DNA from: CAVZLD01 sp964522605
GTDB lineage: Bacteria > Planctomycetota > Planctomycetia > Pirellulales > Pirellulaceae
Assembly (NCBI GenBank): GCA_964522605.1
Contig: CAZFWV010000138.1
Coordinates: 1 to 15,892 of the forward strand
Length of the DNA stretch: 15,892 bases
Direction of reading: 5' to 3'
The notes under the pieces were generated by a model, which saw only the letters and a list, made by a program, of their open reading frames with translations, did no database searches and was not told the DNA's origin. Position 1 is the stretch's first letter; each line of letters begins with the position of its first letter. Positions 1-6,773 of this stretch are shown here, piece after piece. A program made the position numbers and the translations under genes.

Positions 1-858
1 CTGTTTATGATCGATCTTCGCAGTGCGACCCTGCATAAGGCTCAACTGCGCGAGGCGAACTTGACAGTGGCTGACTTGCGCGGGGCCAGCCTGAGTCAGA
101 CCGACTTCTGTGGGGCTGACGTGCGCGGAACGTCGTTGACCGCGGAGTCGCTCGCTGGACATGCATTGTTCGATGAGGCGACTAAATTTGGAGATTGGAC
201 CGTAGATTCCTCCCACATGTCCAAGCCTTGGGGCACCAAGTTCTTTCTCAATCCTGGGTCGGCCACCGCAGAAGAAATCGCTGGGTTGTTTCGTCGGACA
301 TCGGCCATTCATCAAAGTGTCGGTGGTCGTGGTCTCCACTTTGGAACCAGATTCGACGTCCTTGTGTTTGCTGTCCCAGTCTGCGAACCGGATCGCACGT
401 CTCGTTGGGTTGACGTCGCAGCTCATTGGGCGACTGAAAAGGCGTGTCGGCTGGTGTTTGGGGAGGTGGTTAGTGCGCGCAGAAGACGCACCGACGGGGA
501 GAGGCAAGCCCTTGAAAAGAAGACTTTTCGGGACAAAGTGAATCGGGTCGTCGGGAAGCTGAAAGCCAACGGCGACACGCGTATACGCCAAGCTCTAACC
601 ATCTTATCAAACAGGTCGCCAATTGCATCGCAGATGTGTGAAACGCACTCTCAGGTCCAAACCGCCGAAATATACAAGTGGGCGATGATGCCCTGGGCGC
701 GAGACTTTCAGGAATTACCCGACTATGATTTTTTCGAGGCAGTCAACCATGATTTCCTCGAGGATCATCCGGAAGTCGCGGACCGAGTGCGACGGCTGGA
801 ATGTTACTACGCCGACCTAGCCCATCGGCGACAGTTGAAACTGATCAGAATCGCTTGA
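1..858 (+). CDS. Pentapeptide-repeat protein with unknown C-terminal domain (5' end outside window)
   Basis: The reading frame is open to the first base of the window, so the ATG at 7 need not be the true start and the N-terminus is probably missing. About residues 5-60 (counted from that ATG) are pentapeptide repeats of the A(D/N)LxxA type, for example REANLTVADLRGASLSQTDF, which fold as a right-handed beta helix. The remaining ~220 residues form a separate, mostly helical-looking region with a basic stretch around residues 155-190 and an acidic, aromatic C-terminus; I do not recognise it. No signal peptide can be judged because the start is missing. It converges on the minus-strand 613-residue gene, with about 108 bases between the two stop codons and no clear terminator in between. 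The pentapeptide assignment is secure; the function is unknown. Confidence 0.75.
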   Translation: MFMIDLRSATLHKAQLREANLTVADLRGASLSQTDFCGADVRGTSLTAESLAGHALFDEATKFGDWTVDSSHMSKPWGTKFFLNPGSATAEEIAGLFRRTSAIHQSVGGRGLHFGTRFDVLVFAVPVCEPDRTSRWVDVAAHWATEKACRLVFGEVVSARRRRTDGERQALEKKTFRDKVNRVVGKLKANGDTRIRQALTILSNRSPIASQMCETHSQVQTAEIYKWAMMPWARDFQELPDYDFFEAVNHDFLEDHPEVADRVRRLECYYADLAHRRQLKLIRIA

Positions 859-966
859 GCGAGATGATCAGCGAATTTCAAAGTTTACGAGCGATCCGCT
901 TGCCCCCTAGAAATGAATCGGCTATGGCAACGCCCGCGTCCGCGAGTATTCCGATCGAACGCGTTG

Positions 967-2808
967 TCAGGCCGGAGTCTCGCCAACACCAAGCCGGCGC
1001 AGGATCTCAGAGCGCGTACTGCAGGCATCGCAGAGCCTGCGGAACTCATCCCGATTGAGAAGCCGGTCGACGTACAGCTCGGCAGTAACCGGATACGGCA
1101 ATTCCGCGGACAGATCGTCCCAGCGAACGTTCACACATTCGTTCGGTGGCCGATCGTTCAGATCCAGAATCGTCGCCTTTGGTGCTCGAGCGAATTCGAC
1201 CCAAATCGGTCGGCGCGACCAGCCGAGAAACGCCCAGATCTTCACCTTGCCCGTTTCCCTATCCGTGAACACGGGAACCATGGTTCGCATGTCCTTACTG
1301 AGATCGGAATCCGAATTCAGCTGGCGAACCCAGCTGGTAAACCGGTCTGCTGCTTTGATCGCAGAAACCTCGGAACCGACAACCGGGTCAGGAGCCAAGC
1401 CGAGCTCCTTGCTGACAACGACGTGGGCCCCGAGAAACAGCGCCTCCATGTCGTCGAGTTCCTCTGCAAGGCACGTTGGGACGGATCCGGTTTCCGTGAG
1501 TCGGTGGAGTCGTTCCAACTGACCGGGACCGAAAGCGTCCTCGAGTACACCGCGAAGGAAACGGTATCCCAGCGCGCGGCGAAGATAAAACGTAACCAGC
1601 GGCTCGGCCGAGAGCGCCGGGGAAATGTCGAGCTGGATTCCTACTTCAACTTCAGGTGGAAACATGCCCCCTATGGGGATCTCGAGCTGCTTGATGTGCG
1701 TCTCGCGGCTCAGGGTCAGCAAACCTTTGAACAGCTCATGCAGATGTTTCACGTAATCTCCGTCCAACGAAAGCCGCTCCGCCTCGGGCATCCGTTCCGG
1801 GACGACGAGCGGCTCCAGGGCCCAGGTTTGGTAGTCATACCATCCGGACTCGGTGCGCGGTGCAAGGTCCAACTTGCGGGAGCGGATCCGGCGGATCATC
1901 GCGTCGATCAGGACGAGATCATTGGGTAGTCGCCTTTCCGCAGAGATTCTTTTGACCAGCTCCGTCTCATGAGCGACCGACGGCGGGAAGAACCGTGTTT
2001 CTTCGTCCACGGCATCGGCGTCAATCGGTTCCTCTTTATTGAGAAGCGTCCGCAGGTCCGGCGTGGCCAATGGGTTCGTCAGTCGCGAGATAAGGCGAAG
2101 ATGGGTCTCGTAGATGGCCCGCGCCGATGGATCAGCCCGTAATGCCCTTGCTAAGACTTTGATGCTCGCTGGATCGAGCTCTCCTTGGAGCATTCGGTCC
2201 TGCTGAAAGATGCTCTCGAGCTGCCGCGACCAGGTGTAGAAACCGATCGGCTTGGACCTTAATTCGTTTTGGAGAAAAGCCTTGACGAACCGTTGAGCGC
2301 GAGTCTCGACGGCAAGGGGAACACCATCGATCGCAACCTGTCCCAAACGCGCAGCCCCCAGAATCAGTTCCTGGGCCGTCGCTGCGACCGATGGATCGGC
2401 TCCGGCGAGCGCACCGCCAAGCGATGCGAGGAGGCTTGCCTTTCCGGCATGCCTGCCGGCACCCTGTTGTGCGGCGACCTCGATTGCTGCGTACAGCCCA
2501 TCGTCGAAGATCTTGGCTTTCTGAGCCAAGACGGACGCCGACACGATCCCCGTCGAGCCGACCGTGCCGAGAGTTGCGATCAGCGGTGTTTCAGGCGAGT
2601 CGAGCTCGATGACGGAACGAATTCCCAAGACCTGGGTGGATAGATCCAGTTCGACCTTGAAACCATCCACAACCACGGTGCGTCTTCCCGGGACTCCAAA
2701 TTCAGGGACGGCTGCACAGCCCGCCCCCATGGCAGCCCGCGATGCAGCCCCCGGGGAGTCTGGCACCACGCGGAACACGGATCTGATGAAGTCGCGAAGA
2801 CGACGCAT
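967..2808 (-). CDS. Hypothetical protein, 613 residues, unknown function
   Basis: This is a long, uninterrupted frame with consistent coding character, and I recognise no domain in it. The N-terminus (MRRLRDFIRSVFRVVP) is basic and amphipathic rather than a clear signal peptide. Residues ~80-160 are rich in Ala and Gly, and an Arg/Glu-rich, mostly helical region follows. A distinctive stretch near residues 185-210 (ELRSKPIGFYTW, then FQQDRMLQ) could serve as a family signature. The C-terminal end contains CDACSTRSEILRRLG. The ribosome binding site before the ATG at 2808 is weak. The gene begins only 30 bases after the stop of a small secreted-peptide gene on the same strand, so the two are probably co-transcribed. 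No cysteine-rich, nucleotide-binding or catalytic motif is evident. Certainty that it is a gene is high; function is unassigned. Confidence 0.8.
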   Translation of the reverse strand: MRRLRDFIRSVFRVVPDSPGAASRAAMGAGCAAVPEFGVPGRRTVVVDGFKVELDLSTQVLGIRSVIELDSPETPLIATLGTVGSTGIVSASVLAQKAKIFDDGLYAAIEVAAQQGAGRHAGKASLLASLGGALAGADPSVAATAQELILGAARLGQVAIDGVPLAVETRAQRFVKAFLQNELRSKPIGFYTWSRQLESIFQQDRMLQGELDPASIKVLARALRADPSARAIYETHLRLISRLTNPLATPDLRTLLNKEEPIDADAVDEETRFFPPSVAHETELVKRISAERRLPNDLVLIDAMIRRIRSRKLDLAPRTESGWYDYQTWALEPLVVPERMPEAERLSLDGDYVKHLHELFKGLLTLSRETHIKQLEIPIGGMFPPEVEVGIQLDISPALSAEPLVTFYLRRALGYRFLRGVLEDAFGPGQLERLHRLTETGSVPTCLAEELDDMEALFLGAHVVVSKELGLAPDPVVGSEVSAIKAADRFTSWVRQLNSDSDLSKDMRTMVPVFTDRETGKVKIWAFLGWSRRPIWVEFARAPKATILDLNDRPPNECVNVRWDDLSAELPYPVTAELYVDRLLNRDEFRRLCDACSTRSEILRRLGVGETPA

Positions 2809-2838
2809 AAAGCACCAATATTATGGATGAATCCAACT

Positions 2839-3048
2839 TCAACATCTGTTGTTCCGCAAGTTCGACATCCGCGACTTCTGCCAGAGCGTGTCATTCAAAG
2901 GATGCAACTTCGAGGTCTGGTCGGCATCGCCAGACTGTCCCGTTGGGGCCTCCGCGTCTTGAGGCCGCTCAACACTTGTGACGCTGGTCCCCGCGATAAG
3001 AAGGCAAGGCGAAAAGGCCATCGCGATAATTGCTCCCTTAAGCCACAT
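2839..3048 (-). CDS. Small secreted or membrane-anchored peptide, 69 residues
   Basis: The ATG at 3048 is preceded by GAGGAAG about six bases upstream, a good ribosome binding site. The protein opens with a short charged end (MWLK) and a hydrophobic core (GAIIAMAFSPCLLIAG), then a Ser/Thr/Val stretch. This reads as a Sec signal peptide with possible cleavage around residues 20-25. The mature part is about 45 residues, polar, and ends in a basic tail (RMSNLRNNRC). The Cys at 15 does not sit in a convincing lipobox. The gene lies 30 bases upstream of the 613-residue unknown gene on the same strand and probably forms an operon with it. No family is recognised. The main doubt is that a 69-residue frame could arise by chance, but signal peptide, binding site and position all agree. 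Confidence 0.55.
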   Translation of the reverse strand: MWLKGAIIAMAFSPCLLIAGTSVTSVERPQDAEAPTGQSGDADQTSKLHPLNDTLWQKSRMSNLRNNRC

Positions 3049-3192
3049 GGTATCTTCCTCGACGAAGTGAAAACAAGACGATTCACCTGTTTTCGCCCCG
3101 AGGCTCTCGATGCGGCGCCCCGTTGATTAGTCAGTTCTTCGTGCGTTCAAGAATCGTGCATGTAGATGGAATCGGGTGGGCCGTAACGCTCA

Positions 3193-3594
3193 TCACGACG
3201 GTCCATCTGAGTGCGCGATGCGGCTTTCAGCGGCACCTTTCTGGAATCCTGTTTGCTCGGCCGAGAGGTCAAGGTCGTCGAAGTTGCCGTGGTTGAGATC
3301 GCACAGTGGCCCCGCCCTCCAGCCGTCGACATCCGGACGGGCATCAAGCCACTCGGTAATACGTGCAAACTTCGCTTCCGGATCATCTGACATTCTTCCC
3401 AGTTGGACAATCACATGGACTCCATCATCAGAAAGCGACCCGCCGCATTCGCACCCGTTTGCCTCGATAGCTTCCAGAATGAAGGCGTCGTGAAAGGCGC
3501 CCGCGTCTGACGTCGTGTTGCGAGTCGCGACGAGTCGCCGCCCCCACTGTGCGAACTCACCTCGATGCGTCTTTTTGCGTAATCTCTTTTTCAT
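3193..3594 (-). CDS. YggL-family (DUF469) 50S ribosome-binding protein
   Basis: The N-terminus MKKRLRKKTHRGEFAQWGRRL matches the conserved opening of YggL proteins (basic RLRKK, then H-x-x-EF). A middle segment ends in FHDAFILEAIEANGCECGG, and the region ITEWLDAR corresponds to the family's KWLEER-type helix. E. coli YggL associates with the 50S subunit; the same role is inferred here for a cytoplasmic protein. I chose the ATG at 3594 (133 residues) because GGTGG lies just upstream; a GTG at 3609 would add five residues but has no binding site. E. coli YggL ends close to that helix, whereas this protein carries an extra ~40 residues that are acidic and then polar. It sits alone, with a 188-base gap to the next upstream minus-strand gene. 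Confidence 0.8.
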   Translation of the reverse strand: MKKRLRKKTHRGEFAQWGRRLVATRNTTSDAGAFHDAFILEAIEANGCECGGSLSDDGVHVIVQLGRMSDDPEAKFARITEWLDARPDVDGWRAGPLCDLNHGNFDDLDLSAEQTGFQKGAAESRIAHSDGPS

Positions 3595-3797
3595 GTTGTC
3601 CACCGACACCGACGATCAGTTCATTGAACATTCCCTTGTGTCAAGTTGGGAACGTATCGGCACAATACGAGTTTACACGATCGAGACTAAAGGCATGTTC
3701 AGCCGGCTCCCCGGAAGTACATCATCGATCGTTCTTCGGCATACTCGAAGGGCTACGTTCGTGCATCGGTCAATCAGACTTGGTTGCGAACGATGCG

Positions 3798-4391
3798 CTA
3801 TGGCAGACGATCCATAATCGCTTGGTACTGTTGAATGTCCTCCGGAATCTCCACAAAACTCGCAAGGTGATTGATGGCATTCAGCCGACACTTCAGGAAA
3901 CGCAATGGCCTAAGGACGTCGACCACAATCGTCCGCCAATCCTCTCTGTCGAGGCGATCGAGAAGAGCTTGAATGCCGACATAGTCGGTTGGCAAATGCT
4001 TCCGAAACCAGGAGAACACGACGGCAGGGTCGCGAACGGGATCTCCGCTGATCGGCCCGTGACGATCCATCATGGCAATACGACAGTGCATGCTGGACGA
4101 GGCGAAGATGTGAGAGTCGAAGTCAGTATCCGCCTCCATGGCAAGTCGGTCGTAAACGCATGTGCAAATCATCGCCCAAGCAAGCGAGTCATCATCTGCG
4201 GGAGATACTTGTGCCTCCAATCCGGTGCCCTCAGCCAGCAGATACCAATTGAATTCGTCACGGCGTGATATCCGGGCTTCGTCGATTGAACGAAACCACG
4301 CCAGAGCTTCGGTTCCGGAGAGTGCCAGAATTTGGTTAGCGTCGGTGGTCAACTCACGATCATTCCTTAGAGCGAATTTCAAAACCGTCAT
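3798..4391 (-). CDS. Hypothetical protein, 197 residues
   Basis: An intact frame with good coding character and no recognised domain. The protein is acidic, rich in Trp, Asp and Leu, has no signal peptide or membrane segment, and is probably cytoplasmic. Notable stretches are SGTEALAWFRSIDEA near the start, a Met/Cys-containing middle (SSSMHCRIAMMDRHG) and a leucine-rich C-terminal helix region. The predicted ATG at 4391 lies two bases downstream (in the reading direction) of a long GC-rich inverted repeat and partly inside one of its flanking 9-base repeats. The only AGGAG nearby is inside the hairpin and 15 bases away. The N-terminus may therefore have been replaced or truncated by insertion of that element, and native translation may be poor. 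The frame stays open upstream to a TGA at 4533-4535 without a good alternative start. Confidence 0.6.
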   Translation of the reverse strand: MTVLKFALRNDRELTTDANQILALSGTEALAWFRSIDEARISRRDEFNWYLLAEGTGLEAQVSPADDDSLAWAMICTCVYDRLAMEADTDFDSHIFASSSMHCRIAMMDRHGPISGDPVRDPAVVFSWFRKHLPTDYVGIQALLDRLDREDWRTIVVDVLRPLRFLKCRLNAINHLASFVEIPEDIQQYQAIMDRLP

Positions 4392-4476
4392 TCGGGAGGG
4401 CGAGGCTCCTGCCGAGCCAAAGACGCGGCAAACCCAGGCTCGGCGGGAGCCTCGCCCTCCCAGTTTTAAAACCGTC
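4381..4476. mobile_element. MITE-like palindromic element with 9-base flanking repeats
   Basis: Two 25-base arms (4394-4418 and 4437-4461) are reverse complements with a single mismatch, separated by an 18-base loop. The left arm begins GGGAGGGCGAGGCTCCTGCC. The unit is flanked by identical 9-base direct repeats AAAACCGTC at 4381-4389 and 4468-4476. The same 9-mer occurs again in inverted orientation (GACGGTTTT) at 4502-4510. Terminal inverted repeats inside short direct repeats are the layout of a non-autonomous transposable or REP-like element. GC-rich palindromes of this sort are, as I recall, frequent in planctomycete genomes. It encodes no protein, and transcripts crossing it would form a strong hairpin. 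Whether the direct repeats are a true target duplication or part of a longer repeat family cannot be told from one copy. Confidence 0.7.
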
Positions 4477-4680
4477 TCTAGTATTGTCCCAGGACTTGCA
4501 CGACGGTTTTGTGCGGTCGCCAGCAGGATTGCTCAAAGTCGATTTCGAACGATGCAATTCTGCGACGTGCTTGAGCACCAATCCGCTGCCGAGACTACAC
4601 GATGATTTTGCGGCCGACACTGGCTGATAGGGAATCGATTGATGACACGTGTCAAAATGAGTATCCCTATCTCCGATGCC
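4477..4680. other. Intergenic stretch next to the palindromic element
   Basis: No convincing gene is present. The only frame crossing this stretch on the minus strand (4360-4620) translates the palindrome and looks non-coding. The part at 4480-4515, including the inverted GACGGTTTT, may be an extension of the adjacent repeat element. The rest holds no recognisable signal. Confidence 0.4.
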
Positions 4681-5238
4681 CTACTTCCCAGCCCCATAGT
4701 ATTGATGGAACGATCCGAGCGTGCTTTTCCGAACCGTCGGCATCTGCACTACGGTTATTGAAAACTTGGGTTCAGCGTAGCGTTTCATCACTTGGATCAC
4801 CGCATTGAGGATCACTGGCAATTCTTCGATCCTCCCTTTGTCTCGACAGGGATAGTAACGCAATGTCACCGTCATCAGGTGACCCGTATGGATGATTTCA
4901 AGCTGAAGACGCGTCATCAGCCAAGTCTTCGGGTCCGCTTGTCCTTGAATGACGGAAAGTTGACCAACGCCGGGTTCTTCCAAGACGTCCTCAAAGAACG
5001 CCTCATCGTCATTGAAGGCAAGCAAAGGTTGGCACACCGAGACGGTTCGAAAGCATACCAGGCCTGCACCGGGTTCGTGGACCGCAATCAGGACATAGCA
5101 GGTTTCTTCATAGTGATACATGTGGTAAGCAAGAACACAGGCGCAGATCGCAACAGCCACAAACACTGACCGTAGTCGGAACCGAAATGCGTGCTTGACG
5201 ATTCTGAACGGACTTGTTGTCCACGAGAATCTCTCCAT
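4681..5238 (-). CDS. Single-pass membrane protein with Wzz-like stretch, 185 residues
   Basis: Residues ~18-40 read FRFRLRSVFVAVAICACVLAY, a basic patch followed by one hydrophobic helix. This is the 'RFRLRTLL' membrane-anchor style common at the start of planctomycete proteins. The rest would be extracytoplasmic. The segment with ADPKTWLMTRLQLEI, a beta-rich part and then NAVIQVMKRYAE resembles the first periplasmic part of Wzz/chain-length-determinant proteins of planctomycetes (DPxxWL...NAVxxAY). The protein is much shorter than a polysaccharide co-polymerase, lacking the long coiled coil and the second membrane helix. It may be a stand-alone domain or a remnant. The ATG at 5238 has GAGGTG seven bases upstream. 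The gene is real with good confidence; the Wzz relation is tentative. Confidence 0.65.
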   Translation of the reverse strand: MERFSWTTSPFRIVKHAFRFRLRSVFVAVAICACVLAYHMYHYEETCYVLIAVHEPGAGLVCFRTVSVCQPLLAFNDDEAFFEDVLEEPGVGQLSVIQGQADPKTWLMTRLQLEIIHTGHLMTVTLRYYPCRDKGRIEELPVILNAVIQVMKRYAEPKFSITVVQMPTVRKSTLGSFHQYYGAGK

Positions 5239-5260
5239 CGCTCCACACCTCGCAGAGAGT

Positions 5261-5590
5261 TCACCTGATATCCCGAGCGCGTGCTAAATGACGACGGACG
5301 AGCGGAGAACATGCAGCCGTCAGCAACAGCAAACCCACTCCCGGCTCCGGCACCGTCACCGCCCGTGGCCCCACCTCGTACCCGCCATCCTGCAAAGCGA
5401 TTACAAAGTCCCCCGTGTCGAACACACCGTCGCCGTTCCAATCGCCTTCGGCCCAGGTGGCGTACTGCTGCGTTTCGTACTTGCCTACTCCCAGAACGTG
5501 GACTAAGTCGCTGGTGTTGAACTGTGTCCTTCCGGCAAGGCTGCAACTGGTCGGTTCATCAGCTTCACTAATCCGACTGGGTCAGAAACA
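5261..5590 (-). pseudogene. Orphan dockerin-like/PEP-CTERM C-terminal fragment
   Basis: Translating the minus strand between about 5545 and 5261 gives FNTSDLVHVLGVGKYE, then EGDWNGDGVFDTGDFVIAL and QDGGYE. These are two EF-hand-like dockerin calcium loops, followed by a PEP motif (VPEPG), a hydrophobic segment (VGLLLLTAACSPLV) and RRHLARARDIR before a TGA at 5261-5263. The layout matches the C-terminus of the large pentapeptide exoprotein at 6774-8678, which has FNSSDIVQVFRFGKYE and DWNGDGIFDTGDLVIAL. Upstream the frame degenerates (LAGRTQ where DLNGE is expected) and meets a TGA near 5590 with no start codon. It is therefore the tail of a lost exoprotein gene, directly downstream of the HAF-repeat gene. 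Confidence 0.75.
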
Positions 5591-5605
5591 TGGACTTGAG
5601 CGTCT

Positions 5606-6748
5606 TCACCGCGGCCGGCGGTAGCCGACAAGACCAAGGAGACCGACGACGGCCAGGATGAGTGCCGAAGGTTCGGGGATGATCGCGATCCAGGCTCCTT
5701 GTGTGATCGCCCCGTCATACCCAACGATGACCGTACCGTCAGCGGAGATCCCCTCCGCGTACGAAAAGCCGCTCCACCCGGTCAGATCAAGACCAAAATC
5801 GTTGATCAAGACCTGCTCCAGATCTCTGATGCCGTTCTCAGCATCCCAGATGAAGGCCGCAGGGAAACCGTTCGAACAGCCTTGCCCTATGACAATGTTT
5901 CCGTCGGCCGAAACGTCCGTCGCCCAACCTTTGTATTTGTATTCCCCCACAACACCATCCACTAGCAGGTTGAATTTGCATTCTCCCAGATCGCCCAGCC
6001 CAACCATCCCAGTTTCGGCAGTCCAGCGGAAGGGCTCCGCGCCAAAGCCACGGTCAACACTTCCTACAATGACGCTGCCGTCAGCGGACATCGCGTTCGC
6101 CTCGCTCGAGCGGTCCCCTCCCGGAAGTAGGCTGCCCAATCCGACCATGCCGGTCTCCGCCATCCAGCGGAATGCGTTCCCGTCGCCGTCCTGGCCAGCG
6201 ACAATGGTGCCGTCGGCGGATATGGCGTTCGCGCGGCCACTGCCCAATCCAACCATGCCCGTCTCAGCCGTCCAGCGAAACGTCTCCCAACCCGCAGCGG
6301 TGTATTCACTTCCCACAATGACGTTGCCGTCATCCGATACGGCAGCCGCCGCGCTGCCGGTTCGCGTCTCTCCCGGGAGGTTGCCCAATCCGATCATGCC
6401 GGTTTCCTCCGTCCAACGGAATGCTTCCGACACGCGTCCGAAGGCATTTTCACTACTGCCACTCGAACCCACGACGACACTGCCGTCGGCCGACACCGCA
6501 GAAGCCTCGCTTGAGCCATCGCCTCCCGGCAGGCTGCCCAACCGAACCATGCCCGTTTCAGCCGTCCAACGAAATGCTTGATGATCAGTAGAACTAAAAC
6601 TGCCGACGGTCACTGAGCCATCGTCAGATACAGCGGTCAGATGACCATATGAGTCACCAATCCACGTGAACGTGGCGGCCCGCGCATCATGAGCCGATAC
6701 GAAAGCAAGTCCTAGAACAGCCAGTGAATGCAAAGTTCGCTTTGCCAT
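5606..6748 (-). CDS. HAF-repeat PEP-CTERM exoprotein, 380 residues
   Basis: The protein starts with a Sec signal peptide (MAKRTLHSLAVLGLAFVSA, cleavage likely after ARA at ~25). The body holds about six tandem repeats of roughly 45 residues built from FRWTAETGMVGLGSLPGG and then SADGSVIVGS. This is the HAF family of extracellular repeats, thought to form beta structures. The last repeat is divergent (FIWDAENGIRDL). The C-terminus has the PEP motif at 358-360, a hydrophobic helix and YRRPR, a normal exosortase sorting signal, so the protein should be exported and processed by an exosortase (none is encoded here). The ATG at 6748 is preceded by GAGGAG at good spacing. It lies 25 bases after the end of the larger exoprotein frame on the same strand. 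The ligand or surface role is unknown. Confidence 0.9.
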   Translation of the reverse strand: MAKRTLHSLAVLGLAFVSAHDARAATFTWIGDSYGHLTAVSDDGSVTVGSFSSTDHQAFRWTAETGMVRLGSLPGGDGSSEASAVSADGSVVVGSSGSSENAFGRVSEAFRWTEETGMIGLGNLPGETRTGSAAAAVSDDGNVIVGSEYTAAGWETFRWTAETGMVGLGSGRANAISADGTIVAGQDGDGNAFRWMAETGMVGLGSLLPGGDRSSEANAMSADGSVIVGSVDRGFGAEPFRWTAETGMVGLGDLGECKFNLLVDGVVGEYKYKGWATDVSADGNIVIGQGCSNGFPAAFIWDAENGIRDLEQVLINDFGLDLTGWSGFSYAEGISADGTVIVGYDGAITQGAWIAIIPEPSALILAVVGLLGLVGYRRPR

Positions 6749-6773
6749 GCGATGTCTCCTCGAAGTGACGAGT

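Noticed and set aside
859..966. Possible terminator between convergent genes
   Set aside because: No GC-rich stem with a T tail could be found on either strand.
913..1929. Plus-strand 338-residue frame
   Set aside because: Antisense shadow of the 613-residue gene, without a ribosome binding site or recognisable product.
3549..4268. Plus-strand 239-residue frame
   Set aside because: Antisense to the 197-residue gene and the gap beside it; no binding site and no recognisable domain.
4360..4620. Minus-strand 86-residue frame across the palindrome
   Set aside because: Its sequence is a translation of the inverted repeat (Arg/Leu/Pro-rich) without a start signal, so it is not taken as a gene.
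5658..6581. Plus-strand 307-residue frame rich in repeated Pro/Ser motifs
   Set aside because: It is the antisense of the HAF repeats; its periodicity simply mirrors the minus-strand repeats.
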